Positions 40,277 to 49,720 of a DNA stretch of 64,000 bases are shown here, in pieces. How positions within the stretch are numbered: position 1 is the first letter of the stretch; each line of letters starts with the position of its first letter. Source of the DNA: Actinomycetes bacterium (GTDB lineage: Bacteria; Actinomycetota; Actinomycetes; Actinomycetales; Dermatophilaceae); assembly GCA_023420415.1 (NCBI GenBank), contig JAEZWF010000018.1, positions 1 through 64,000 on the forward strand, read 5' to 3'. Below the pieces are notes generated by a model that saw nothing but the letters and a program-made list of their open reading frames with translations, was not told where the DNA came from and ran no database searches. Made by a program: the position numbers and the translations under genes.

Positions 40277-40980
40277 CAGATCGTCTGGACGTAGAGGGTG
40301 GTCACGTCAGCACCCCAGTCCGGTGCCGACACCGGCTGAGTCGGCCCAGTCATCCACCGCAGCGACACCCCAGCGGGCCTGGCCGCCGGGATCGACGTGC
40401 CGGCAGCGTCGACCCACGCCCCGTCCTTGTAGTAGTAGTGCCGGACCGCCGACGACCCGCCACCACCGGAGCCGCCGATGGACAGCAGCTGCTGCAACGC
40501 CGACTGCACATCGGTGGCGGTCAGCGCCCCGGTCGGGGTGACGGTGATCGCGGACGCCGGGTGCGTGTGGTCCTTGGGCGCGTAGGGCTTGACGCCGCTG
40601 ATGGTGTCCCACGTCGGTGCGGCAATCGTCGAGAGCCGCTGCGACAGGTCGGCCACGTCGCGTGTCGCCTGGTCGGCCTTGCCCTGAGCCGCCAAAGCCG
40701 CCGCCCCGGCGAGGGTGGCCGCGATCTGCGACTCGATCGTCAGCCACGGCCCGAGGATGGTGACCCACCCGTCGACCGACGCCTCCACCCGGTCCACCCC
40801 GCCCGGAGTCTGGTACTCGACGAAACCGAACGGCAGCGACGTGGCGGGGGGCAGCGCCTCCCCCGTGTCGGCGTCCCGCATCTCGATCGTCACCCCGGCC
40901 AGCCCCTTGTAGGTGCCGTCCGTGGGCGTCGGGTCGATGACGATGTATGCCGGGTTCGCCAGTGTGCTGATGCGTCCCAT
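40276..40980 (-). CDS. Minor tail / fibre protein
   Basis: A 234-residue protein. A compact N-terminal domain (residues 1-80, DGTYKGLAGVTIEMRDADTG) is followed by an Ala-rich helix and a fibre-like repeat region (HTHPASAITVTPTGALTATDVQSALQQLL). A Gly/Ser hinge leads to a C-terminal beta domain (RHYYYKDGAWVDAAGT). The NHTHxASxI and DVQxALQ motifs are typical of phage tail-fibre collagen-like or repeat segments. It overlaps its neighbours by one base, and probably links the baseplate to the spikes. Confidence 0.7.
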   Translation of the reverse strand: MGRISTLANPAYIVIDPTPTDGTYKGLAGVTIEMRDADTGEALPPATSLPFGFVEYQTPGGVDRVEASVDGWVTILGPWLTIESQIAATLAGAAALAAQGKADQATRDVADLSQRLSTIAAPTWDTISGVKPYAPKDHTHPASAITVTPTGALTATDVQSALQQLLSIGGSGGGGSSAVRHYYYKDGAWVDAAGTSIPAARPAGVSLRWMTGPTQPVSAPDWGADVTTLYVQTI

Positions 40981-41900
40981 CAGAGGTTGACCTCTCCATC
41001 GATGCGGGTCGAGCGGATGTCCTCACGCGGGATCAAGTAGATGTCGCCGTTGGTGCGCAGCTCGAAATGTCCGAGCGGGCCGTTGGACCACTGCCGCGCC
41101 ACCGCGGGTGCAGCATCGGACCCGACGCTGCCCAGACGCACCGGCGCCCCGGTCACCCACAGGCCGCCGTCGGAACGCTGCACCGCACCCCTGAACGCGC
41201 GCTTGGTGCGGTGGTTGGTCAGGCGGCTGGCCATCTGGTCGAAACCCGCGCCGAGCGGCACCGCCCCCGGCGCCGCCGACACGTTGGTCCACCCCGTGTC
41301 GCCCGTGATCTGGAACCACGTCTCCGACCCGGAGCCGCCGCCACGGCGGTACCAGCCGTCGTCGCGCAGCAGGATGTGCCCGTACGGGTACTCCCTTGCC
41401 GGCGGGAGCGGAGCCGCCGTGTCGTACTCGAACGACACCCCGGCCGAGATCACGTCGAAGGTGCGCACGGCGGTGGCCGTCAACGCGACCCCGGCCTTGC
41501 GGTCGTACTCCCGCAACGTCCAGAACCGCTTCCCGCCACTGGTGTCGATCGCGGTCTTGTCGAACACCTTCAGCGACAACGGCCCTGCCTGGTCGCGCAG
41601 CTTGGCCGGGTCGAACAACACCCCGAGGGAGTACGTCTTCGCGGCGCCCCCGGCGGCAATCGGAGGCACTGACAGCACCTCAGCCGGGTTCACGTCGAGC
41701 TTGAACCCGCCCCACAAACCCCACCCGACCGCGACGGTGGCCGTGTTGTTGTCCGCCACCGACACGGCCATGCCCGACGCCCGCCCCGTCGACAAGGTGC
41801 GCATGACGTCCGCCCACATGTCGCCGGTGAGGTTGGTGTACGTGTCGGTCGGGGTGTGGACGTCCTTGTCGTAGACGACCGGGCGGGAAACGGTGGTCAT
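40980..41900 (-). CDS. Minor tail protein
   Basis: A 306-residue structural protein. The N-terminus carries YDKDVHTPTDTYTNLTGDMWADVMRTLSTGRASGM, as in actinophage minor tail proteins that follow the gp37-like gene. The middle is beta-rich and the C-terminus has a small barrel (GPLGHFELRTNGDIYLIP). It starts at ATG 41900, which shares one base with the upstream stop. Exact place in the baseplate unknown. Confidence 0.68.
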   Translation of the reverse strand: MTTVSRPVVYDKDVHTPTDTYTNLTGDMWADVMRTLSTGRASGMAVSVADNNTATVAVGWGLWGGFKLDVNPAEVLSVPPIAAGGAAKTYSLGVLFDPAKLRDQAGPLSLKVFDKTAIDTSGGKRFWTLREYDRKAGVALTATAVRTFDVISAGVSFEYDTAAPLPPAREYPYGHILLRDDGWYRRGGGSGSETWFQITGDTGWTNVSAAPGAVPLGAGFDQMASRLTNHRTKRAFRGAVQRSDGGLWVTGAPVRLGSVGSDAAPAVARQWSNGPLGHFELRTNGDIYLIPREDIRSTRIDGEVNL

Positions 41901-43039
41901 CAGCGCTCCAATCGGGAGAGGCGTTTGGTGGTGGCGATCCACCGCTTCTGGTCGCGGGACAGTCCGGCCCCGTCGGTGCCGACCCGGCCCGAGCGGGTGA
42001 CCTTCTCGCCGTCGGCGATGACGGTCGTGATCTGCCGGACACGTTCGGTCAGGTAGCGGCCGTGCAGGTTCAGGCCCACCAGCGACCCCAACGGCACGTC
42101 GGTACCGAGTCGGCGGTTGGGTCGGTCGGGGATGGGGGCGTCTATGTCGACCAGGGATGCCCCGTCGGCCAGTGCGTCGTCGCCGGCGGCCTGCAGGTCC
42201 GCCACGGCCACGCCGTTCGCGGACACCACCCGCTCGACCCGCTCAGCCCACTGCGCCTGTGAGTCGGAGTCGGCGACCTCCAGTCGCACCCGTCCACCAA
42301 CGTCGCCCCCGATCGTCAAGGCGGCGTTGACCTCTGGCGCCTGGTACTTGGCCGACCAGTCGGTGCCAATGTCCGCGTTGCCGCGCCCCGTGGTGCCGTA
42401 GGTGGTGCTGGTGGTCTTGTCCGGCAACGTCAGCACCCGCACCACCAAGGCCGCGGCGTCAAGGTCGTGCTCGATGACGACCCGCAGGCTGGTGACCTTG
42501 AGCAGGTCGGCGACCACGTCACCGAGCAGCACGTTCGCTGCGGTGTTGACGGTCAGGTCCACGGCCGGGCCGCGGCCCTGTGAGGCGGGGACGGTGACCT
42601 CACGCCGGTACGGCAGCGCCGACTGGCCGAGGTTGCGGCGGATCAGCTCCAACGCGACGGTCTCCACCGGCCCGGACAACGTCAGGACGTCGCCGCTCGT
42701 TCCGGTGGGTTGCGCGGTCCAGTCCTTGGTGTGGTCGGCCCAGATCGTGCGGGTCCACAGTGCGCGCGAGTCCGACGTGACCAGGACCGTGCACTCCTTG
42801 TCGGACTCCTCCAGCGTGGTCATGGGGCCAGCAAGTCGGAACCGCCGCCCGTCCGGGGTGGACTCGTGCAGGATCGCGCCCTTGCCCGCGTCGAGTAGCG
42901 GGCGGATCACGCGCCTCGGCGCTGTCACCTCGAGCGTGTCCGGTGCCACCCACAGCGTCTCGGTCAGGACCCCCGTCCAGTCCCGGATGAGTGGTCCGAC
43001 GGCCAAGGCGTGGTCGCGGGAGCGCAACATGAATGCCAC
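41900..43039 (-). CDS. Gp37-like baseplate protein (siphovirus ReqiPepy6 gp37-like)
   Basis: A 379-residue baseplate protein. Family-like blocks are RDHALAVGPLIRDWTGVLTETLW, PYRREVTVPASQGRGPAVDLTVNTAANVLLGDVVADLL and the closing VRQITTVIADGEKVTRSGRVGTDGA. It follows the Dit gene, as gp37-like (Tal-equivalent) proteins do in many actinophages. It probably forms the tail-tip hub that carries the spikes. GTG 43039 lies one base after the Dit stop; the longer open frame upstream only shadows Dit. Confidence 0.75.
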   Translation of the reverse strand: MAFMLRSRDHALAVGPLIRDWTGVLTETLWVAPDTLEVTAPRRVIRPLLDAGKGAILHESTPDGRRFRLAGPMTTLEESDKECTVLVTSDSRALWTRTIWADHTKDWTAQPTGTSGDVLTLSGPVETVALELIRRNLGQSALPYRREVTVPASQGRGPAVDLTVNTAANVLLGDVVADLLKVTSLRVVIEHDLDAAALVVRVLTLPDKTTSTTYGTTGRGNADIGTDWSAKYQAPEVNAALTIGGDVGGRVRLEVADSDSQAQWAERVERVVSANGVAVADLQAAGDDALADGASLVDIDAPIPDRPNRRLGTDVPLGSLVGLNLHGRYLTERVRQITTVIADGEKVTRSGRVGTDGAGLSRDQKRWIATTKRLSRLER

Positions 43040-43040
43040 G

Positions 43041-44015
43041 TCAGCCGCCCCACAGTCCGCGCCACTGCTCCACCCCGGACACACGCGCCCACGACGTCGC
43101 AGTGGCGTCGTTGATCTGGATGGTGATCTCGGCGTCCGACGGCGGCAGGGGCGGCCAGTACGACGACGGGTGCACCCTCGCCCACGCGGCATCCGAGGCG
43201 ACCCCGTTGAGCGCGGCATACCCGTTGCGTCCGGTGTCGAGCGTGAATGTCGACGTGGGCCCGAACGGCCCGGCGATGGTGATGTCGCCGCCGCCGGGGT
43301 AGGTGACGTGCACCGACGACCCCTCGCCGCCGATCTCGATCACCGCCGCAGACGGAACGTTGCCGCCCACGGTGACCGGCATCCGCTGACCCAAGGCGCG
43401 GTCCGATGCCAGCCGCAGATCCCCGGCGTCGGCGGTGGCGGCACGCAGGAACGGCACCGCGTCGGGCATCTTCAGGGTTTCGGTCGCCCAGCGGGCGCCT
43501 TTGGCGTGCGGGTCCGCCGCCAGCAGCGTCAGCGGGAACATGCGCCAGATGGAGAAGTCGTCCGGGTAGCCGTAGTTGCCTTCGAGGCCGGACTTGTACG
43601 CCACCCGCAGCGACCGCTCCACCCCGTCGCAGTACCCGAGCAGGTCGAACGTGCCCTCGTGCGACTGGTAGTCCTTGCCGTAGTGGTCGGCCATCGCCTG
43701 CACCCGAGCCAGCCCGGCCATCACGTCATGGAAGTCGCGGCTGGTGGGGCGAATCCACAGCGGCAGGAACACCTCCCGCTCGTCGACGTCAACCGCGTCC
43801 AGCCGCGATCCGGGCAAACCCTGGTACTTCGACGTCGTCAGGTTCACCGGCGGCGCGTCGAGCCCGGTGGCCTTGTCCTGCGCGATCCACGCGTCGGTGC
43901 TCCACTCGATCAGGTCCGACCCGTCCAGGGCGCGGAACGCGATGTACCTGTTGTCCTTCGGTGGGCCGGGCGGCTTGGTCGGCCCCGTCGGTCCGATGGC
44001 GGCGAGGATCGGCAC
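43041..44015 (-). CDS. Distal tail protein (Dit-like)
   Basis: A 324-residue phage tail protein. It follows the tape measure by three bases, the normal place for Dit. Conserved features are the N-terminal DLIEWSTDAW, the middle VDVDEREVFLPLWIRPTSRDFHDVMAGLARVQAMAD and a C-terminal carbohydrate-binding-like barrel (TSTFTLDTGRNGYAALNG). Dit forms the hexameric ring between the tail tube and the tip. A Pro-rich stretch (GPTGPTKPPGPPKD) follows the first few residues. Confidence 0.78.
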   Translation of the reverse strand: MPILAAIGPTGPTKPPGPPKDNRYIAFRALDGSDLIEWSTDAWIAQDKATGLDAPPVNLTTSKYQGLPGSRLDAVDVDEREVFLPLWIRPTSRDFHDVMAGLARVQAMADHYGKDYQSHEGTFDLLGYCDGVERSLRVAYKSGLEGNYGYPDDFSIWRMFPLTLLAADPHAKGARWATETLKMPDAVPFLRAATADAGDLRLASDRALGQRMPVTVGGNVPSAAVIEIGGEGSSVHVTYPGGGDITIAGPFGPTSTFTLDTGRNGYAALNGVASDAAWARVHPSSYWPPLPPSDAEITIQINDATATSWARVSGVEQWRGLWGG

Positions 44016-44018
44016 GAC

Positions 44019-47000
44019 TCACCCCCTCGCGTTCACGGAGTACAGCGGGACACGGGCATCGACCTTCGCCTGCTCCTTGGAGACCTCCTTGGCGATCTGC
44101 TGCGCCGCCTCGCGACTGGTCAGGCCGAAGGCCTTGACGGTGACGCTGCGGTCCATGCCCGGCAGGCCAGCACTGTTGAGGGCCTTGAGCATGATCGAGG
44201 CCATGTCGTCCGCCCGGACCATGCGCGCCGACTGAGCCTGCGCTGCCGCCAACTGCGCCTGAGTCGGACCGGACAGCGACGCCAACAGTTGCGCGGAGCG
44301 GGTGTCCAGCGCCGCCGACGTCGCGAACGACGACTGCAGGCTCTTGGCCTTGCTCACCGACCCGACCGCCTGCGCGGCAAGGGTTTCCGCCTCGGCGCCG
44401 CCCTGCTCCAACAGCTGCAGCGCCAGCGACCGGAACCCCATCCGGTTCAGCTTCTCGATGTTGGCCAGGAACGTGGCCGTGACCTTGTTCGTGGACCCGG
44501 CGGCCTTGATGGTGCGGTCGATCAGTGGCGCCCGGTCAGCCCGGTACTTCGCCTCAACACGGGCGGTCGCCTTCGCCGCGTCACCGCTGGCTTTGCGTGC
44601 CGCGGCCAGCTTGCCCTCAGCTGCGGCGACCTTGCCCAGCAGCAGCCGCTGCTTGTCGAGCAGGTCGTTCACGCGCCGTGCCGCAGCTGCACGCTGAGTT
44701 GACGTGCCGCCACGGGTGGCCTTGCGGGCTGCGGCCAGGTCACGGGCCGCCTTGCGCTGCTGGGCGACAAGCGACGCCAGCGCGTTCTTCGCCGACGTCA
44801 CCGCCGACGCCCGCGACGACCTGGTCTTGCGGGAGTCGGCGACGTCCTGCCAGTCGGTTACATCCCGGATGATGTCGAAGATCCCGGCGAAGTCGACCTC
44901 GCCACCGTCGGCGAAGGCGGCCGCGTTGCCGACGGCGCCACCCTTGGCGAACTTCAACGCACCAGAACGGACTAGGCCGCGGGCCCGGTACATGGCCGCC
45001 TGCCCGCCGGCTGCGTCGACCTCGGCCGCGGTCCAGACGTGTTCGCCATTGGAGAGGCGAGCTGGGATGGAATCCGACGTACCCGTCCCAGGGCCGACGA
45101 CCTCACCACCGGTCGCTCTAGTCAGCCCGCCACGAATGGATGCGCCTGCGCCAGAACCCATTTCGCGGTTGACGACGTTGACGTACACGGTCTTGCCCGT
45201 GACGCGGTTGATCGTGCGGATCAGCTCGTTCGCCTTCGCGATGCCGGCCTCCGCGCCCTCCACTCGCAGCAGCGCGGTAGTCGACCCGGGGATCTCGAAG
45301 AGCTTGCGTTTGACTGTCTCCGCCTGGCCCGCGGCCGTGGTAGCTCCGGGCGTGGAGACCTGGCCCTCAGTCTTCTTCGGCACCGTGAACAACGAGGCCT
45401 TGACCTGCTCGGTCTCTCGCCACGCCTGTACCGCCCCGGGCGCGAGCACCTGCGGCTCGGTCGATTTCGGCAGTTCGGTCAGCGACGTCTTCAGTTGGTC
45501 CGCTTGAGACTTCGCCTCAGTCGCCCCGGGGGCGGTCACGTCGGTGGTGACAGCCTGCGGGATGAGCCCGTACTTGTCCGCCAGCGCCTGAGCGTCCTCG
45601 GCGCTGATGTTCATGGCGTCGGCGGCAGCGAGGAACGCCTTGCGACCCGACTCGATCTTCGCGTTGGCGTCAGCCTGCGACCCGCCAGCGGCGAGCACGT
45701 TGGACGCCCACTGCTTGGCCGACTCGGCCACCCCACGCAGGGACGACTCGAGCTCGCGCCCAGCCTCGGACCCGAGCTTGATGTTGCCTGCGGAGTCGAT
45801 GCTGGCGTTGCCGTACTTCTTCACGGCCTCCGAGGCGGCGTCGACCGCAGACTCGAAGGATGACGCGGCCGCGCGCTCGTCGCCGAAGGCCGCGCCGAGG
45901 TTCACGATGGCGTCGCGCGCATGGTCCAGCTTTTCGGCTGCGGCCTCCGCGGACTGGCCGGCCCGGTCAAGGCTGCCCGACAGCTCCTTGGACCCTTCGC
46001 CAGCCTTTACTGCTGCGTTCGCGCTGGCGGCGAGAGCCTCAGAGTACCCGGGGAACTTGGCCTTCAGTTCGTCGACACTGACACCCGACTGGGCTGCCAT
46101 GTCGACCAGGCGACCGAAGACGTCCGCCGCCTGATCGGCCTTGCCCCCTGACACCAGCCCGGCCAGAGAGGAGTCGATCTCCTGCAAAGCGTCCAGGGAG
46201 GTCTGGACTTCGCTGCGGTTTCCGAACCCCAAGGCTGAGGTCACAGAGCCGAGGCTGTCGTTGGCCTTCTCGAGGAAGCTCGGATCGAACGCGATGCGTA
46301 GCGCGTCACCCACGGAGCGGACGGGGGAGTCCGACAAGCCGGCAACCTTCGCGTTCTGCGCGAGGCGGTCATTCAGACCGGCGAAGGCATCGTCCGCGGT
46401 CAGGATGTCGTTGGTGAGCTTTTCGACCCCGTACTGGGCGTTTTCACCATCGAGGATTCGGCTGGCCGCGACCGCGACACCAACCGCGGCCAGCCCCTTG
46501 GCAAGGCCTTTGGTGGCTCCTTGAACGGCGTTGACGCCCTTGGCGGCACGAGGGCCCTTCGCGGAAATCTTGTCCAGAGACTCGGACAAGTCGACCCCGG
46601 CCCGTACCAGCTTGATGGTCCCACCAACAGCCAGCAGGGACGCGCCACCGAATCCGGCTACCCCGACCGCGGCCTGCTGCACCCCCGGCGGCAGGTCCGC
46701 GATGAACCCCGCAACGTCGGCGAAGGCGCCTGCCAGGTCGGCCACGGCCGGTGCCAGCACAGACCCGAGGTCGATCGCCGCGTCACGCGCCGTGTTCTGC
46801 GCAACCTTCAGCTGCGATGCCGTCGTGGCGTACCGCTTGGCCGCCTCGTCCTGCAGGGCCGTGTTCGACTCCCACGCCTGCGCGCCCTGGTCGAGCGACT
46901 CGGTCAGCAGGTCCCCGGCGCCGGCCATCTTGAGCAGTGCCGACGACACCCGGACGTCGGACTGGCCGAGCTCGTCGAGGGTGGTGAATACGTCGCCGCC

Positions 47001-47921
47001 GGAGTCCTTGATGCGGCCCAGCCCGGAGGTGAATGCCGCCATCGCCCGGGCAGGGGACTCTTCGAACGCCTTGGAGAAGTCGGCAGCGGACATGCCAGCC
47101 ACCCGGGCGAACCCGCCCAGGTCATCCGACCCGGTCTTGACCGCCTTCGACATGTCCATGAGGACGTTCGACACGGCGGTGCCGCCAGCCTCGGCCTCGA
47201 CGCCGACGGAGGCGAGGGCGTTGCTGATGCCGAGCAGGTCGGACTCGGACATGCCGACGACCTTCGCCGCACCAGCGATGCGCGACGCCATGCTGACGAT
47301 GTCGCGCTCGGTCGAGGCGCCGTTGTTGCCCAGCTGGACCAGCGCCGACCCGAACCGTTCGACGCCCTTGGCGCCCTCGCGGTCCATGGTGCCCATGACG
47401 TTGCTGATCTGCGCGATCGCAGTCGCAGCCTCGTCAGCCGACAGGTTCGTCGACTCACCAAGACCGATCATGGTCTTGGTGAAGCCGAGGATGTCGGCAC
47501 GCTTCACGCCGAGCTGGCCGGCGGCCTCCGCCACGCCAGCGATCTCGGACTGAGTCGCCGGCAACTCGCGCGCGAGCCCACGCAGACCCTGCTCCAGCTG
47601 AGCCATCTGCGCCGGCGTGCCGTCGACGGTCTTGGTGACACCAGCCCACGCGGATTCCCAGTCGATGCTGGCCTTGGTCGCCAGGCCGAGACCGGCCACG
47701 ACCGCGGCACCACCGACGGTGGCAGCGTTACCAACCCGGTCCCAGTCGGACGCGTGCTGCGTCATCGACTTACCGAGCCGCCCCATAGCCGTGTCGGCGC
47801 GCTTGGCGGCGTCCTCGGTGGCCTTCCCGGTACGGCGGGCGGCGGCCTCCCCCTCGGCCATGCCGGCCTTGAAGTTGCCGATCTCTGCCCGGAGGCGAAC
47901 GACTACGGACCGATCGGCCAC
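44019..47921 (-). CDS. Tape measure protein
   Basis: A 1300-residue protein, the longest in the window. It sets tail length and is ejected with DNA. The N-terminal 400 residues match the TIGR01760-type core (DWESAWAGVTKTVDGTPAQMAQLEQGLRGLARELPATQSEIAGVAEAAGQLGVKRADILGF, written here as one core in residues 67-130). Membrane-like segments lie near residues 60-80 and 410-435. The C-terminal third is coiled coil and Ala/Arg-rich. GGAGG lies seven bases before GTG 47921. There is no lytic domain that I can see. Confidence 0.92.
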   Translation of the reverse strand: MADRSVVVRLRAEIGNFKAGMAEGEAAARRTGKATEDAAKRADTAMGRLGKSMTQHASDWDRVGNAATVGGAAVVAGLGLATKASIDWESAWAGVTKTVDGTPAQMAQLEQGLRGLARELPATQSEIAGVAEAAGQLGVKRADILGFTKTMIGLGESTNLSADEAATAIAQISNVMGTMDREGAKGVERFGSALVQLGNNGASTERDIVSMASRIAGAAKVVGMSESDLLGISNALASVGVEAEAGGTAVSNVLMDMSKAVKTGSDDLGGFARVAGMSAADFSKAFEESPARAMAAFTSGLGRIKDSGGDVFTTLDELGQSDVRVSSALLKMAGAGDLLTESLDQGAQAWESNTALQDEAAKRYATTASQLKVAQNTARDAAIDLGSVLAPAVADLAGAFADVAGFIADLPPGVQQAAVGVAGFGGASLLAVGGTIKLVRAGVDLSESLDKISAKGPRAAKGVNAVQGATKGLAKGLAAVGVAVAASRILDGENAQYGVEKLTNDILTADDAFAGLNDRLAQNAKVAGLSDSPVRSVGDALRIAFDPSFLEKANDSLGSVTSALGFGNRSEVQTSLDALQEIDSSLAGLVSGGKADQAADVFGRLVDMAAQSGVSVDELKAKFPGYSEALAASANAAVKAGEGSKELSGSLDRAGQSAEAAAEKLDHARDAIVNLGAAFGDERAAASSFESAVDAASEAVKKYGNASIDSAGNIKLGSEAGRELESSLRGVAESAKQWASNVLAAGGSQADANAKIESGRKAFLAAADAMNISAEDAQALADKYGLIPQAVTTDVTAPGATEAKSQADQLKTSLTELPKSTEPQVLAPGAVQAWRETEQVKASLFTVPKKTEGQVSTPGATTAAGQAETVKRKLFEIPGSTTALLRVEGAEAGIAKANELIRTINRVTGKTVYVNVVNREMGSGAGASIRGGLTRATGGEVVGPGTGTSDSIPARLSNGEHVWTAAEVDAAGGQAAMYRARGLVRSGALKFAKGGAVGNAAAFADGGEVDFAGIFDIIRDVTDWQDVADSRKTRSSRASAVTSAKNALASLVAQQRKAARDLAAARKATRGGTSTQRAAAARRVNDLLDKQRLLLGKVAAAEGKLAAARKASGDAAKATARVEAKYRADRAPLIDRTIKAAGSTNKVTATFLANIEKLNRMGFRSLALQLLEQGGAEAETLAAQAVGSVSKAKSLQSSFATSAALDTRSAQLLASLSGPTQAQLAAAQAQSARMVRADDMASIMLKALNSAGLPGMDRSVTVKAFGLTSREAAQQIAKEVSKEQAKVDARVPLYSVNARG

Positions 47922-47953
47922 CGCGGCACCTCCGATCGGCGTACTCTGCGGGC

Positions 47954-48151
47954 ATGAGCGATGGGGGAGCGACGGGGCAGGTGCGGCGCGACAGGTCCAA
48001 GACAGCCAGGGACTGGCTGGTCCTGCTCGTCATCGGCGCGCTCATCTGGGTGGTCGGCGCGGCCATGGACTCAGGTGTTGCGGCCTTGGGGGCGCTGATG
48101 GCGATCGTGTGCGCGATCGGGCTGCTCTGGCGGCTGTTGAGGGGCCGTTAG
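47954..48151 (+). CDS. Rightward small membrane protein inside the tail module
   Basis: A 65-residue protein with a basic head (MSDGGATGQVRRDRSKTARD) and two short membrane helices (WLVLLVIGALIWVVGAAM and GVAALGALMAIVCAIGLLW). It is opposed to the late operon, between the tape measure and tail chaperone genes. TACTCT ends six bases before the ATG, a leaderless-type start, and there is no ribosome site. This is the layout of a moron expressed from the prophage; superinfection exclusion is one plausible role. Its stop codon overlaps the stop of the opposing gene. Confidence 0.5.
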   Translation: MSDGGATGQVRRDRSKTARDWLVLLVIGALIWVVGAAMDSGVAALGALMAIVCAIGLLWRLLRGR

Positions 48152-48390
48152 TCGCCGCGGCGTAGTGCCAGTTCCTCAGGGGTGAGGCGCCGCACGCGGG
48201 CCAGGGCGCCGGGTTCGAGCTTGTCGCCCTCCTCGCGCCACCGTTCGAGCGCTGCGCCGGCGTAACAGACCGTTTCGTCGTCGGCGACGACCCACTCACC
48301 GTCGGTCATGGGGTCTTGTGACTCGGGCGCCCACTGGCCGCACCCGCACTTGCAGATCAGGGCGTCGTGGCGGCGACGCGCCATCGACAA
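48148..48390 (-). CDS. Tail assembly chaperone, downstream (T-type) segment
   Basis: An 80-residue frame with KCGCGQWAPESQDPM and LERWREEGDKLEPGALARVRRLTPEELALRRGD. The same frame stays open upstream, through the end of the preceding chaperone gene to beyond 48565, including FLGLPWDEFGETDFLLSMARRR. It is in the -1 frame relative to that gene, and no ribosome site or good start codon exists. It is therefore most likely translated as a -1 frameshift fusion, as in many siphoviruses. No textbook slippery heptamer is visible. The coordinate 48390 marks only the first TTG. Confidence 0.6.
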   Translation of the reverse strand: MSMARRRHDALICKCGCGQWAPESQDPMTDGEWVVADDETVCYAGAALERWREEGDKLEPGALARVRRLTPEELALRRGD

Positions 48391-48470
48391 CAGGAAGTCG
48401 GTCTCGCCGAACTCATCCCACGGCAGGCCAAGGAAGCGGACAGGGGAGACCTTGCGGTCGAACGCCTCTC

Positions 48471-49130
48471 TCAGCGCTTCGAGGAGCGGCGCGCCTTGCG
48501 GTTCGTGGAGCGCCGCTGCGAGAAATCCGCGTCGAGGACCTTCGCCCGCTCGGCCAGTGCCTCGTTGGCGAATCCCATGGTGACAATGAGCTTGTTCAGC
48601 TCGCCCTCGTTCGCCTCGTACAGGCGACGCAGGTCCTCATACGTGGTCCCGGACGGGGTCACGATCTGCGCGGCCAGTTGGTGCAGCAGCGCCGCCATGC
48701 GGTCCTTGTTGTCGCCGTCCTCGAAGTCCTTCTCAGCGGTGCCGAGGTTCAGGTCATGCTTGGCCGCGAGATCCGTGCGGAACTTCTCCACCCACTCCGT
48801 GGACCGCTTCTCGACCTCGAACCAGACGCCCTGCCGGAAGTCAGCCTTGGCCTGCTCGAACTCGTCGATGAGCTTGTCGACCTCTGGTCCGTCGGGCAGA
48901 CCCTCAATGCGGTCGGCCAGGTACTCCATGCGCGCCACCAGGTGCGCGTGCGGGTAGAGGCGGACGCCGCGGCGGGTGGGGCGGACCCCAGTCAGGAACG
49001 GGTCCCACGCGAAGTCCTGCGGGGTGACGTCGGGGCTGGTGTCCACGGTGTCGAAGGTGTTGGAGGTCTCAGCGTCGGATGGGACGCCTCCGGCGAGGAC
49101 CTCATCGGGTTGGGTGTCGTTGGTGCTCAC
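48471..49130 (-). CDS. Tail assembly chaperone, upstream (G-type) protein
   Basis: A 219-residue, largely helical acidic protein between the major tail protein and tape measure genes, the standard position for the tail chaperone. It coats the tape measure during tail assembly. The start is GTG 49130 with GAAGGAG upstream; a GTG six codons earlier would bury the ribosome site. The C-terminus is basic and rich in Arg/Ser (RRSTNRKARRSSKR). The -1 frame overlapping its end continues into the next gene. Confidence 0.72.
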   Translation of the reverse strand: MSTNDTQPDEVLAGGVPSDAETSNTFDTVDTSPDVTPQDFAWDPFLTGVRPTRRGVRLYPHAHLVARMEYLADRIEGLPDGPEVDKLIDEFEQAKADFRQGVWFEVEKRSTEWVEKFRTDLAAKHDLNLGTAEKDFEDGDNKDRMAALLHQLAAQIVTPSGTTYEDLRRLYEANEGELNKLIVTMGFANEALAERAKVLDADFSQRRSTNRKARRSSKR

Positions 49131-49212
49131 GGCGGTTTTCTCCTTCACGGGGTCACGGGTGGGTGGTGCACCTCCCGGCCCGCCCCGTGTGCCGGGCCGG
49201 GAGGTGGTCAGG

Positions 49213-49719
49213 TCAGGGGCCGGCCACGATCTCCCGGTTGAGCCACGCGTCCTGCACGCCGAGCGGCACGACGCGCTTGATGTAGCCGCCGCGGTCGCCG
49301 GGCTTCTGCGGGTTGTCCGTGATGACCTCGTACAGGTCGTACGGGTCGTCGGCCGCGAAGTCCTCGGCGTGCTTCTTCCCCTCGGACTCGAGCAGCCACA
49401 GACGGGTGCCCTTGTCGCGCAGGGTGTCCCATGCGATGTCGTTGGTGGGGTCGGCCAGGCCGGCCGGCGTCAGCTCGCGGAACGGGGTGACCGAGCCCTC
49501 GTAGTTGCTGGCGCCGTAGGCCACGGCGTTGCCCTCCGCGCACAGCTTCGTGTCGGGGATGGTGTCTGACCCGGTGGGGGAGAGCCGGTAGTCGGACTTC
49601 AGGATGCGGCACTCGAGCCGCACGCCGGCGTTGGCCTCGGTGGCCGTGACGGCCTCCGGGTTCTCGGGCTTGGTGGTGAGCGCGACCAGACGGGTCCGGC
49701 CGTCAGCGAGAGTCAGCAT
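49213..49719 (-). CDS. Major tail protein
   Basis: A 168-residue protein that should polymerise into the tail tube. Position between the tail terminator region and the chaperone genes is canonical. Recognisable blocks are ECRILKSDYRLSPTGSDTI and SVTPFRELTPAGLADPTNDIAWD, with LYEVITDNPQKPGDRGGYIKRVVPLG near the end. ATG 49719 lies one base after the upstream stop with GGAGAAG in range. The long open frame upstream is a shadow. Confidence 0.78.
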   Translation of the reverse strand: MLTLADGRTRLVALTTKPENPEAVTATEANAGVRLECRILKSDYRLSPTGSDTIPDTKLCAEGNAVAYGASNYEGSVTPFRELTPAGLADPTNDIAWDTLRDKGTRLWLLESEGKKHAEDFAADDPYDLYEVITDNPQKPGDRGGYIKRVVPLGVQDAWLNREIVAGP

Positions 49720-49720
49720 G

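Noticed and set aside
42402..44702. 766-residue rightward frame across the baseplate genes
   Set aside because: Composition is that of an antisense shadow, and it opposes three well-supported tail genes with tight overlaps.
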